Assembly: GCA_025453505.1 (NCBI GenBank)
Contig: JALOQG010000020.1
Coordinates: forward strand, 1-16,429
DNA: 16,429 bases
DNA from: Myxococcota bacterium
GTDB taxonomy: Bacteria > Myxococcota_A > UBA9160 > PR03
Direction of reading: 5' to 3'
Position numbers and translations under genes: made by a program. The notes under the pieces are model-generated. The model had not been told where the DNA came from. It ran no database searches and saw only the letters and a program-made list of their open reading frames with translations. Each line of letters begins with the position of its first letter. Position 1 is the first letter of the stretch. Below are positions 1 through 6,990 of this stretch, one piece after another.

Positions 1-492
1 CGTGAAGCGGTACGGCGACGCGAGTCCGCTCGCGTCGATCGTCCACGGCTGCGCCGCGGTACCCGCCGCGCGCCCGACTTCGACCAGCCAGCGCACGCGC
101 GCGGGATCGACCGGCAGCGTGACGACGCCCGCCTGCGGCGGCGGCGCAGCGGAGTGCGCGACGCCGACCGCGAAGTCGCCGACCGATCCGAGCGCGACGC
201 CGGCCCCCGTGACCGAGAGCGCGAGCGTGCCGAGCCGGCGCCCGCTGTGGTTGCGCACGGTGGCCTCGAGCGCGAGCGGCGCCGCGATTTCGCCGGGCGG
301 CACGTCGATCGCGAGCGCGACGGCGGCGGCGTCGGCGATCGCGAGTTCGAACGCGACGACGCCGGGCGCCGAGAGATCGGCGAGCTCCGCAGTCCCGAGC
401 GTGCTCGCCGCGGCGTCGATCGAGACGCCGCGCGCGGCCTGCGGCACGAGGCCGGTGATCGCGAGCAGGATGCCGAGCGCCCAGCGCTGCAT
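1..492 (-). CDS. Secreted protein of unknown function, 5' part only (runs off the left edge)
   Basis: An open frame of 164 codons reads leftward from an ATG at 492-490 and reaches the window edge without a stop, so the C-terminus is missing. The first ~21 residues form a Sec-type signal peptide: a short basic start (MQRW), a hydrophobic core (ALGILLAITGLV) and an Ala-rich cleavage region (PQAARG). The remainder is rich in Ala, Val, Gly and Leu with alternating polar residues, as in a beta-sandwich exported protein. There is no Cys in the visible part and no catalytic motif I recognise. Third codon positions are nearly all G/C, as in the confirmed genes around it. It is divergent from the PEP-CTERM gene at 676 across a 183-base gap, so it could itself be a surface or PEP-CTERM protein; its tail would decide that. 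I cannot assign a family. Confidence 0.72.
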   Translation of the reverse strand, partial: MQRWALGILLAITGLVPQAARGVSIDAAASTLGTAELADLSAPGVVAFELAIADAAAVALAIDVPPGEIAAPLALEATVRNHSGRRLGTLALSVTGAGVALGSVGDFAVGVAHSAAPPPQAGVVTLPVDPARVRWLVEVGRAAGTAAQPWTIDASGLASPYRFT

Positions 493-675
493 GGCCCCGT
501 TCTACACCCGCTGCGCGGGATTGCAGCGGCGGCGTGCAAGCGCGACCGAAAGATCACGGCCCGGTCAGCCACCTCCGATCCGGCGCCCTGCCGTCTCCCG
601 TCACGTGATCGCCCTGCCACCCGACCGCCCGGAAAGTCCACCACCCGAGAGGACTTCGTCCGGAGGTGAGCCGTC
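493..675. other. Divergent intergenic region between two secreted-protein genes
   Basis: This 183-base spacer must hold the promoters for the leftward partial gene and the rightward PEP-CTERM/phoD pair. I see no good -35/-10 pair. It contains a perfect 8-base palindrome, TCACGTGA, at 601-608, and a GATCAC at 552-557 that is repeated inverted as GTGATC at 605-610. Either could be an operator, but both are short. No Pho-box-like repeats were found, which matters because phoD lies downstream. The ribosome-binding sequence of the next gene sits at 662-669. Confidence 0.4.
662..669 (+). promoter_or_regulatory. Shine-Dalgarno site that fixes the GTG start at 676
   Basis: GGAGGTGA lies with its GGAGG core 9 bases before GTG 676. 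It is the strongest ribosome-binding match in this part of the window. The GTG is followed at once by a signal peptide, so this start is preferred over any upstream codon. Confidence 0.7.
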
Positions 676-1512
676 GTGTTCCTCGCTCGCGCCCTCGCGG
701 CCCCGATCGCCGCCCTGGGTCTCTTCGCCGCTGCGCTGCCGGCTTCCGCCGCGCCGATCCTGCTCGAGGACGGCGTCGCCTTCCTCGAAGTCGATCCCGA
801 GAGTTCGGACGGCCTGACGGCCTGGACGCTGAACGGCGTTCCGCACGTGCGCACGCAGTCCTTCTGGGTCCGGACGAGCGCTGCGAGTCCCGAGCAGCCG
901 CTCGGCGGTGCGCCGCTCGTCTCCTCCGTCGCGACCGACGCGAGCGGCGACGGCCACGACGACACGCTCGCCGTCGCCTACTCGCTGGGCGCGGGCGCGC
1001 GCATCGATCTCGTCTACGCGCTGACCGGCACGGCGATCGGCGCGCCCGGTGACCCGGCATCCGATCTCACGCTCGACGTCACGATCGCGGCGGGCGACGC
1101 GCCGCTGGCGCTCGGCCTCTTCGCGTACACGGACGTCGACCTGTTCAACTCGTTCGCCGACGACGCGGCGCTCTTCGCCGGCGCGCCGCTCGCGGCGAGC
1201 GTCACCGACTCGAGCGCGCTCGGCGCCTACGCCTCGTCGTGGTCACTCGCGCCGCACGGCGTCGAGGCGTCGCTCTTCGACACGCTGCTCGCGGGTCTGC
1301 TCGACGGCGATCCCACCGCGCTGACGAACGCGCTCGCCGCATCGGGCGACGTGACGCTCGGCGCATTCTGGGAGATCGCGCTCGGCGCGGGCGAGTCGAT
1401 CACGTTCTCGCAGACGCAGTCGCTGCGCGTCGTGCCCGAGCCGGGCACGCTGCTGCTGCTCGCCGCCGGACTCGCGGGCCTCGTCGCCCGCCGCCAGGAG
1501 ATGACTCGATGA
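676..1512 (+). CDS. PEP-CTERM sorting domain protein, function of cargo domain unknown
   Basis: The product is 278 residues. Residues 1-25 are a Sec signal peptide ending LPASA. The C-terminus carries a PEP-CTERM signal: VPEPG at about 253-257, then a ~14-residue Leu/Ala/Gly transmembrane stretch, then basic residues (ARR) at 271-273. In such proteins the tail is recognised by an exosortase (EpsH/XrtA type), which cleaves it and moves the protein to the surface or exopolysaccharide. The body (about 27-250) is Ala/Asp/Ser/Gly-rich, likely beta-rich, with an Asp-rich stretch (DASGDGHDD, about 94-102) that could bind calcium. No enzyme motif was seen. GTG is used as start because of the strong Shine-Dalgarno site before it. 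The stop overlaps the phoD start (ATGA), so the two are probably translationally coupled. The genome should also encode an exosortase, which is not in this window. Confidence 0.88.
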   Translation: MFLARALAAPIAALGLFAAALPASAAPILLEDGVAFLEVDPESSDGLTAWTLNGVPHVRTQSFWVRTSAASPEQPLGGAPLVSSVATDASGDGHDDTLAVAYSLGAGARIDLVYALTGTAIGAPGDPASDLTLDVTIAAGDAPLALGLFAYTDVDLFNSFADDAALFAGAPLAASVTDSSALGAYASSWSLAPHGVEASLFDTLLAGLLDGDPTALTNALAASGDVTLGAFWEIALGAGESITFSQTQSLRVVPEPGTLLLLAAGLAGLVARRQEMTR

Positions 1513-3074
1513 GCCGCGATCGCTTCGATCTCGCGCTGACGCGCCGCCGCTTCCTCGAACTCGTCGCCGCCAGCGCCGCGTTCACGGCGGCCGGTTGCGA
1601 TCTCGGCTCGCGACCGCTGCCCGCGTATCCGTTCACGCTCGGCGTCGCGTCGGGCGATCCGCTCGCGGACCGCGTCGTGCTCTGGACGCGGCTCGCTCCC
1701 GATCCGCTCGCCGCGGGCGGCGCCGGCGGCATGACGCCCGAGCCGTACACGGTGTTCTGGGAGGTCGCGCACGACGAGGCGTTCCGCTCGCTCGCGCGCG
1801 CGGGCTCCGCGGTCGCGGATGCGAGCCTCGCGCACTCCGTACACGTCGACGTGAACGGGCTCGAGCCGGATCGCTGGTACTTCTACCGCTTCCACGCCGG
1901 CGGACACGTGAGTCCGATCGGCCGCACGCGCACGATGCCCGCCCGCGACGCCGCGCCCGCGCTGCTGCGCTTCGCCTCCGCGTCGTGCCAGAACTACAAG
2001 GAAGGCTTCTACACCGCGTACGCGGCGATGGTGCAGGAAGACCTCGACCTCGTGACCTTCCTCGGCGACTACATCTACGAGTCCGGCGGCAGCGGCCCCG
2101 TGCGCGCGCACGACGGACCGCGCATCCAGGATCTCGCCGGCTACCGCAATCGCTACGCGCTCTACAAGGGCGACGCGAACCTCGCCGCGATGCACGCGCG
2201 CTGCCCGTGGATCGTCACGTGGGACGATCACGAGGTGGCGAACAACTACGCGGGCCTGCTCGCCGACGAGAACGGTCCCGACAACGCGCAGCCGCCCGAG
2301 TTCTTCCCGCAACTGCGCGCGGCCGGCTACCAGGCGTGGTACGAGCACCAGCCGGTGCGGCTGCTGCCGCCGAAGGGCGGCTCGTTCCGCATCTACCGCG
2401 ACCTCGCGTTCGGCGATCTCGCGAAGCTGTTCGTGCTCGACACGCGCCAGTACCGGACGGACCAGGAGTGCGGCGACGCGCTCGTACCCGTCTGCGAAGG
2501 CTTCCCGACCGAAGGCGGCGACATGCTCGGGCCCGCGCAGGAGTCGTGGCTGCTGAACGGGATCGGCGCGTCGTCGTCGGTGTGGAACGTACTCGCCCAG
2601 CAGGTCGTGTTCTCGCCGACGCCGATCGGGCCGCTGCGCAACTTCGATCAGTGGGACGGCTATCCGCTGGCGCGTCAGCGCATCGTCGATTTCCTGCGCG
2701 CGCGCGAGCCGCGCAACACGGTGGTCCTGACCGGCGACATCCACGCGGCGGGCGTCGGCTGGGTGCCGGGTTTGACACCGGGCAACCCGAACACGTTCAG
2801 CGATCCCGTCGCGAGCGAGTTCGTGGCGACCGGCATCTCCTCGGACGGCGTGGACGAGGCCACCGCGAACCTCATCACGACGCTCTTCCAGAGCTACCCG
2901 CACGTCCAGTACTTCGAAGCGGTGACGCGCGGCTACACGCGGCACGAAGTGACGCGCAGCGAGTGGCGCGCCGACATCCGCTTCGTCGAGACGACGCTCG
3001 AGGAGACGTCGCCCGTCTTCACGGCGGTCTCCTACGTCGTCGAGAACGGGAACCCGGTGCCGCAGGAAGCGTGA
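1509..3074 (+). CDS. phoD: PhoD-family alkaline phosphatase / phosphodiesterase, Tat-exported
   Basis: The product is 521 residues. PhoD enzymes hydrolyse phosphomonoesters and phosphodiesters outside the cytoplasm using Fe3+ and Ca2+. The N-terminus has a twin-arginine signal, TRRRFLEL at 11-18, followed by a hydrophobic stretch and AAGC ending at C30, so it may be a Tat lipoprotein. A PhoD N-terminal (Fn3-like) domain begins FTLGVASGDP near 42. The metallophosphatase core shows the expected motifs: ASCQNY with C160 (the Fe ligand in B. subtilis PhoD), FLGDYIYE with D187 and Y190, WDDHE at 238-242, and TGDIH at 408-412. The key residues therefore appear intact. The start ATG overlaps the stop of the PEP-CTERM gene by four bases; it is chosen because it puts the RR motif at the usual distance from the N-terminus. 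It ends 12 bases before the convergent hydrolase gene. The physiological substrate cannot be read from sequence. Confidence 0.95.
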   Translation: MSRDRFDLALTRRRFLELVAASAAFTAAGCDLGSRPLPAYPFTLGVASGDPLADRVVLWTRLAPDPLAAGGAGGMTPEPYTVFWEVAHDEAFRSLARAGSAVADASLAHSVHVDVNGLEPDRWYFYRFHAGGHVSPIGRTRTMPARDAAPALLRFASASCQNYKEGFYTAYAAMVQEDLDLVTFLGDYIYESGGSGPVRAHDGPRIQDLAGYRNRYALYKGDANLAAMHARCPWIVTWDDHEVANNYAGLLADENGPDNAQPPEFFPQLRAAGYQAWYEHQPVRLLPPKGGSFRIYRDLAFGDLAKLFVLDTRQYRTDQECGDALVPVCEGFPTEGGDMLGPAQESWLLNGIGASSSVWNVLAQQVVFSPTPIGPLRNFDQWDGYPLARQRIVDFLRAREPRNTVVLTGDIHAAGVGWVPGLTPGNPNTFSDPVASEFVATGISSDGVDEATANLITTLFQSYPHVQYFEAVTRGYTRHEVTRSEWRADIRFVETTLEETSPVFTAVSYVVENGNPVPQEA

Positions 3075-3086
3075 AGCCAGACGCCG

Positions 3087-4277
3087 CTACGCGAAGCGCG
3101 CGCGCAGCCACGCGGCGCAGAGTTCCATCGCCGCGGGCCGGTGTCCTTCGAGATAGTGCGGCGCGCCGGGCAGCTCGTGGTACGTGACGTCGGTGGCGCC
3201 CGACTGGTCGCGGATCTCGCGCGCCTGGCGCAGCCGGATCTCGGTGTCGGCGGTCGGGTGCAGGATCAGCGTCGGCACCTTCACGTGCGGGATCGTGTCC
3301 GCCAGCTTCGCGTGCGACGAAAGTCCCGACCACGTCGAGAGCCAGCCGCGCGGCGTCATCGTGCGCGCGAGCCCGAGCCGCGCGTAGTTGGCGTCGAACG
3401 GATCCGGGAACGCGAAGAGCGAGCCGAGCGGGCGGTCGTCGGGATCGATCGTGAGATCGAGATACGCCGGATCCGCGAGCGTGCGGTGGATCACGAGCGT
3501 CGGCTGGTGCACCGCGCGCCGCCGCCAGCTGCGCCACGCGTCGGGATCGCCCTGCTTGTCGATCGCCTTCGCCTGCTGCATCGCCTGCGCGGACGCCGCG
3601 ATCGCCTCGCGCGCGATCGCGTCGATGCGCGCGACGCGGGCACGCTGCGCGTCGCGATAGCGCGCGAGCCAGGCGCGGTCGTAGCGGCACGGCTCGGGCC
3701 ACGGCCGCCAGCCGTTGCGCGGGTCGTACATGTCGAGCTCGGCGACGGTCGCGAGCGGGTCGTTCTCGTCGGCGACCGACGGGTCGATCGCCTGCATCAT
3801 GAAGACGCCTTCGCCCGGGTGCGCGGCGATCGCGACGAAGCCGTCGCCGCAGCCGGTCTCTTTCTGCACCAGCGCCATCAGCGAGCCGCCGCCCGAATTG
3901 CCGAGCAGCACGACGCTCTCGGCGCCGCGCGCGCGCATCTCGGCGACGGCGGCGGCGACGTCGGTGACGAGCGCCTCGTGCAGGCAGTCGGTGTCGTTGT
4001 TGAGATAGCGCGTGCCGAAGCCGAAGACGGCGTAGCCGGCGGCCGCGAGCAGCGGACACGCGTAGTGCACCGAGAAGTCGCCGCGCGGGTGCGTCAGGAC
4101 GACGGCCGTCTGCCACGGCGTTCCGGCCGGCGGCGTCCACAGGATGCCGCGCACGAGCGCGCCGTCCGGCGTCACGATGCGCACGTCCTCGCGCCGCACG
4201 GCGGCCTTCGGCGCGTCCTCGGGCAGCGGCCAGAAGCCGAAGCCGAAGGGACGCTTCGCACCGAGCGCGTGGGGCAT
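3087..4277 (-). CDS. Alpha/beta hydrolase fold protein (substrate unknown)
   Basis: The product is 396 residues with no signal peptide, so it is probably cytoplasmic. The nucleophile elbow is GNSGGG at 126-131 with S128 as nucleophile. A plausible acid is D344 in LILHPTADTEIR, and the histidine is H374 in APHYLEGH, giving a full Ser-Asp-His triad in the right order. An oxyanion-hole-like segment, TAVVLTHPRGDF, is near 57-68. The insert at about 160-290 is a large cap region, which makes the protein longer than minimal hydrolases. Its ribosome site GGAGGG (plus positions 4285-4290) is well placed. It starts 15 bases after the nagB stop, so the two are very probably one transcript. Esterase, amidase or acyltransferase activity is possible; the family is too broad to name a substrate. 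Confidence 0.88.
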   Translation of the reverse strand: MPHALGAKRPFGFGFWPLPEDAPKAAVRREDVRIVTPDGALVRGILWTPPAGTPWQTAVVLTHPRGDFSVHYACPLLAAAGYAVFGFGTRYLNNDTDCLHEALVTDVAAAVAEMRARGAESVVLLGNSGGGSLMALVQKETGCGDGFVAIAAHPGEGVFMMQAIDPSVADENDPLATVAELDMYDPRNGWRPWPEPCRYDRAWLARYRDAQRARVARIDAIAREAIAASAQAMQQAKAIDKQGDPDAWRSWRRRAVHQPTLVIHRTLADPAYLDLTIDPDDRPLGSLFAFPDPFDANYARLGLARTMTPRGWLSTWSGLSSHAKLADTIPHVKVPTLILHPTADTEIRLRQAREIRDQSGATDVTYHELPGAPHYLEGHRPAAMELCAAWLRARFA

Positions 4278-4292
4278 CGTGATTCCCTCCGG

Positions 4293-5069
4293 TCACCGCG
4301 CCTTGCGCTGCATCTCCCGCCGCAGCGCTTCGGCCTCGCGGTAGTGCGCCGCGTTGACGAGCAATGCGGCGGCGGAGTCGTCGAGCACGACGGTCGTGTT
4401 CGGGTGGAGCTGCAGCGCCGAGGCCGGCACGATCGACGTCACGGATCCTTCGATCATCTCCGCGACGGCGCGCTCCTTCTCGAAGCCGAAGGCCACGACG
4501 AGGCAGGCGCGCGAAGCGAGGATGGTGCCGACGCCCATCGTGATCGCGACACGCGGAAGCGGCACGCGGGTGCCGTCGTCGCCGAGCTCGACGCGCATCA
4601 ACACCTCGACGCGCGTGCGGCCCGCGAGCGACGAGCCGGGCTCGTTGAAGGCGAGATGCCCGTTGCGGCCGAGCCCCAGCACGGCGAGATCGACGCCCCC
4701 GGCCTGCGCGATCGCGGCCTCGTAGCGCGCGCACTCGCCTTCGAGGTCGGCGGCGAGCCCGTCCGGCGCGTCGTGCGCGGCATCGGGAATGCCGACCGGC
4801 GCACACAGATTGGCGCGCACGAAGTGGCGGAAGCTGCGCGGATCGCCGGGCCCGAGGCCGACGTATTCGTCGAGGTCGAAGGCCCGACACCGATCGAAGG
4901 GCAGGGCGCGCTGCGCGTGCTGCTTCGCGATCGCCGCGTAGACGGGCACCATCGTCGCGCCGGCCGCGAGCGCGAGCACGCCGCCCTCTCGACGGCGGAT
5001 CTCTTCGGCGACCCACGCGGCCGCGAAGGCAGCTGCGGCTTCCGGATTCGGCTCGATCACCACGCGCAC
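4293..5069 (-). CDS. nagB: Glucosamine-6-phosphate deaminase/isomerase family protein
   Basis: The product is 258 residues, close to short bacterial NagB. The family converts glucosamine-6-phosphate (or the galactosamine analogue) to a ketose-6-phosphate and ammonia, linking amino-sugar catabolism or murein recycling to glycolysis. The catalytic motif FDLDEYVGL is present with D67, equivalent to E. coli D72. The second motif is GLGRNGHLAFNEPGSS (132-147), with H138 and E143 aligning to E. coli H143 and E148. Residue 136 is Asn where E. coli has D141; from memory, Asn occurs here in B. subtilis-type NagB and AgaI-type galactosamine-6-phosphate deaminases. The sugar specificity is therefore open. 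The GTG start at 5069 is chosen because a GGGAGGTG site lies 5 bases upstream; the open frame extends further but is not needed. It is the first gene of a pair with the hydrolase downstream. Confidence 0.9.
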   Translation of the reverse strand: MRVVIEPNPEAAAAFAAAWVAEEIRRREGGVLALAAGATMVPVYAAIAKQHAQRALPFDRCRAFDLDEYVGLGPGDPRSFRHFVRANLCAPVGIPDAAHDAPDGLAADLEGECARYEAAIAQAGGVDLAVLGLGRNGHLAFNEPGSSLAGRTRVEVLMRVELGDDGTRVPLPRVAITMGVGTILASRACLVVAFGFEKERAVAEMIEGSVTSIVPASALQLHPNTTVVLDDSAAALLVNAAHYREAEALRREMQRKAR

Positions 5070-5073
5070 ACGA

Positions 5074-5081
5074 CACCTCCC
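5074..5081 (-). promoter_or_regulatory. Shine-Dalgarno site deciding the nagB GTG start
   Basis: On the minus strand this reads GGGAGGTG, ending 4 to 5 bases before GTG 5069-5067. A second in-frame GTG at 5063 is 11 bases away, so the first is favoured. Confidence 0.65.
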
Positions 5082-5105
5082 GCGCGCGCATGGTAACAGC
5101 GCGCC

Positions 5106-5135
5106 TTGACGCCGCGGGGCATCGGATGGCAAGAT
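5106..5135 (+). promoter_or_regulatory. Probable sigma-70-type promoter for the lytic transglycosylase gene
   Basis: TTGACG at 5106-5111 matches the -35 consensus at five of six bases. After an 18-base spacer comes CAAGAT at 5130-5135, preceded by TGG, giving an extended -10 (TGnCAAGAT). The -10 itself is weak. Transcription would begin near 5142, leaving a leader of about 90 bases before ATG 5232. The same 162-base gap also has to drive nagB leftward; a TTGACC on the minus strand (plus 5148-5153) is a possible -35, but I see no convincing -10 for it. Confidence 0.42.
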
Positions 5136-5174
5136 GCGCGCGCTCCCGGTCAACCCCCAAGACCGACCTGTCGA

Positions 5175-5191
5175 TGGACCTTCGGGGTCCA
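5175..5191 (+). other. Small stem-loop in the leader of the lytic transglycosylase gene
   Basis: TGGACC and GGTCCA form a perfect 6-base-pair stem around a TTCGG loop. It lies about 40 bases before the start codon and is followed not by a T-run but by a C-run (CCCCCCC around 5212-5218), so it does not look like a terminator. It may simply be a stable leader hairpin. Confidence 0.35.
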
Positions 5192-5231
5192 CTCATCCAA
5201 CGCCTGGCAGACCCCCCCAACGAGGTCGTCC

Positions 5232-6368
5232 ATGGCTCGCTCCGCTGCACCGGTCGCTTTCCTCTGCGCGGGAGTCCTGCTCGCTGCGCTCTCGTTGCTC
5301 GTGTCCTGCGCAGCGTCGCCGGAACCCGCGCGAGCCAAGGCGAAGCAGGCGCCGTCGGTCTCGACGCAGCCCGCGGCGAAGCGATCGGCGCCGGACGGTT
5401 CCGTCCCGGTGCGCGTCGTGCGGCGCAGCAGCGAGCCCGATCTGACGCCGACCGATCCGCGCGATCTCGCCCGCGCCCGCGACAAGGGCTGGATCTTCAT
5501 GGTCGAGAAGCTCGCCGACACGGGCGTCTCGCGCGCCGCCGCCGCGCGCGCCTTCGCCGATCCGCGCGTGCCGGAGTTCGACGGCCTGCTCTTCGGCCTG
5601 AACCCGCGCGAATCCCATTCGATGTACCGCGGCTTCCTCTCGAAGGGCAGCATGGCGTCGGCCGAACGCTGCGCCGCCGCGCACGCCTCCGAGCTGCGCA
5701 GCGCCGAGCGCCTGCACGGCGTCGACGCCTCGGTCGTCGCCGCGATCATGCACGTCGAGACGCACTGCGGGAAGAACACGGGCAAGAGCATGGTGCTGCA
5801 CCGGCTCGCCCGGCTCGCGATGGCGAACGAGCCCCGCAACGTCGCGCGCAATCTCGCCCGCTACAGCGGCAAGAGCGGAAAGATCGAACCGGAGCTCGCC
5901 GAGCAGGTCCGATCGCGCGCGCGCTACCTCGAAGGAATCTTCTATCCGCAGGTCGTCGCGACCTTCGAGATCGCGCGCCAGGAAGGCATCGACCCGCTCG
6001 CGCTGCGCGGCTCGGGCGCGGGCGCCTTCGGCTACGTGCAGTTCCTGCCCATGAACTACTTCGCGTTCGGCACCGACGGCAACGGCGACGGCCGCATCTC
6101 GCTCTACCAGCCCGCCGATGCCGCGGCCTCCGCCGCGCGCTTCCTCGCGAGCTACGGCTGGAAGCCGGGCATCAAGCACGCGAAGAAGCGCCAGATCATC
6201 TGGCACTACAACCGCTCGGACGCCTACATCGACACCGTGCTCGCGCTCGCGTCGAACATCCGTTCGAGCGGCGCGCTCGATCCGGTGCGCCCGGAAGCCA
6301 CCGAGGCGCGCGCGCTTTCCGTCGACGTCCGCGGCCGCCCCGCGACGCCGGCGACGCGAAGGCCGTAG
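5232..6368 (+). CDS. mltB: MltB-family lytic murein transglycosylase, lipoprotein
   Basis: The product is 378 residues. Enzymes of this family (GH103, SLT_2) cut the MurNAc-GlcNAc bond of peptidoglycan to leave 1,6-anhydro-MurNAc ends. The N-terminus is a lipoprotein signal with a long hydrophobic stretch and a lipobox LVSC ending at C26. An Ala/Pro/Lys-rich tether follows to about residue 70. The catalytic region shows HGVDASVVAAIMHVETHCG with E176 as the general acid, matching the VET-x-x-G motif of MltB. The second signature is GSGAGAFGYVQFLP near 260-273. DGNGDGR at 282-288, followed by ISLYQPADA, corresponds to the MltB EF-hand-like calcium site. ATG 5232 is chosen because it begins the signal peptide and has GAGG just upstream; the frame is open further but has no better start. 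It stands alone, divergent from nagB. There is no SPOR or other wall-binding domain. Confidence 0.92.
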   Translation: MARSAAPVAFLCAGVLLAALSLLVSCAASPEPARAKAKQAPSVSTQPAAKRSAPDGSVPVRVVRRSSEPDLTPTDPRDLARARDKGWIFMVEKLADTGVSRAAAARAFADPRVPEFDGLLFGLNPRESHSMYRGFLSKGSMASAERCAAAHASELRSAERLHGVDASVVAAIMHVETHCGKNTGKSMVLHRLARLAMANEPRNVARNLARYSGKSGKIEPELAEQVRSRARYLEGIFYPQVVATFEIARQEGIDPLALRGSGAGAFGYVQFLPMNYFAFGTDGNGDGRISLYQPADAAASAARFLASYGWKPGIKHAKKRQIIWHYNRSDAYIDTVLALASNIRSSGALDPVRPEATEARALSVDVRGRPATPATRRP

Positions 6369-6381
6369 CGAGTCCACGCCT

Positions 6382-6415
6382 CGACCGAGAGCCTGTGAAA
6401 GAATCGTCTCGGTCG
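6382..6415. repeat. Perfect 9-base inverted repeat after the lytic transglycosylase gene
   Basis: CGACCGAGA (6382-6390) and TCTCGGTCG (6407-6415) are exact inverted copies separated by a 16-base spacer containing GTGAAAGAAT, an AT-richer patch in this GC-rich DNA. It starts 14 bases after the mltB stop. It could be a transcription terminator stem (no T-run follows), a protein-binding dyad, or one end of a dispersed element. Confidence 0.5.
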
Positions 6416-6438
6416 CGGCGCTTGCGGCGGCGGGCCAT

Positions 6439-6465
6439 CTGCTGCGTCGCTCCTCCTCGCAGTAG
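6439..6465 (+). other. Second stem-loop in the mltB-mntA spacer
   Basis: CTGCTGCG (6439-6446) pairs with CGCAGTAG (6458-6465) over eight pairs, one of them G-U as RNA, around an 11-base pyrimidine-rich loop (TCGCTCCTCCT). Together with the dyad at 6382-6415 this makes two structured units in 85 bases that do not look like coding sequence. There is no T-run. The spacer 6369-6591 is otherwise featureless except for the mntA -10 sequence. Confidence 0.4.
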
Positions 6466-6579
6466 CTCGGAAGATCAGCAGATCGGCCGGCGCCGCGAGA
6501 TCCTGCATCGGATCGTCACGTCTGGCTCGCGGAGTTCGTGGCCGATCGGATCGCGCGCGCGCACTGACGCCGGCGCCCC

Positions 6580-6585
6580 TACAAT
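6580..6585 (+). promoter_or_regulatory. -10 element placed for a leaderless mntA transcript
   Basis: TACAAT matches TATAAT at five of six bases in a region otherwise almost all G and C. Its last base is 7 bases before the G of GTG 6592, so transcription would begin at or next to the start codon itself. No Shine-Dalgarno sequence is present between them. No good -35 lies at 16-18 bases upstream; CTGACG at 6564-6569 is too close. Confidence 0.5.
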
Positions 6586-6591
6586 CGGCTC

Positions 6592-6990
6592 GTGGACGCC
6601 GCCGCCCTCCGCTCCGCGCTCGAGAACGATCCGCGGATCACGTATGCGCTGATCTTCGGATCCGTCGCGCGCGGGACGGAGCACGCCGGATCCGACGTCG
6701 ATGTGGCGATCGGGCTGCGGCCGGGCCCGCCGCTCGCGCCGCTCGAAGTCGGCGCGATCGTGTCGGCGCTCGAGTCCGCGACGCGGCGCAACGTGGATCT
6801 CGTGCTGCTCGACGAAGCGCCGCCGGGGCTCGCCTACCGGATCTTCCGTGATGGGCGCGTGGTGTTCGAGCGCGACCACGGCGCCCTCGTCGATCGCAAG
6901 GCGCGCGCCATCCTCGAGTACCTCGACTACCGGCCTTTCGAGGAGATCTTCACGCGCGGGGCGATCGCGGCGGCGGCCCGTGGTCGATAG
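6592..6990 (+). CDS. mntA: MntA-type nucleotidyltransferase antitoxin (MNT domain)
   Basis: The product is 132 residues, typical for a minimal nucleotidyltransferase. It has the pol-beta fold signature IFGSVARGTEHAGSDVDVAI: G23-S24, the catalytic pair D35 and D37, and a third acidic residue at D69 in NVDLVLLDE. In the characterised Shewanella pair, MntA neutralises the HEPN toxin HepT by transferring AMP units onto a tyrosine near its active site. All residues needed for this appear present. GTG 6592 is used because the frame has no earlier start close to the domain and a TACAAT element ends 7 bases upstream, which points to a leaderless message. The 3' end overlaps hepT by 11 bases, which fits tight coupled expression. 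A housekeeping nucleotidyltransferase role is unlikely given the partner. Confidence 0.9.
   Translation: MDAAALRSALENDPRITYALIFGSVARGTEHAGSDVDVAIGLRPGPPLAPLEVGAIVSALESATRRNVDLVLLDEAPPGLAYRIFRDGRVVFERDHGALVDRKARAILEYLDYRPFEEIFTRGAIAAAARGR

Noticed and set aside
1227..2945. A 572-residue open frame on the minus strand opposite phoD
   Set aside because: Its protein is Arg/Ala/Glu/His-rich with no domain, and the plus strand there encodes an intact PhoD with all motifs. Long antisense frames are expected at this GC content.
3019..5250. Open frames of 651 residues (plus) and 743 residues (minus) across the hydrolase/nagB region
   Set aside because: Both are other-frame shadows of the hydrolase and nagB genes, with Arg-rich low-complexity translations and no recognisable motif.
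6480..6591. Possible coding remnant in the mltB-mntA spacer (a frame reading HVWLAEFVADRIARA)
   Set aside because: It has no start, no ribosome site and no recognisable domain, and it runs into the mntA promoter.
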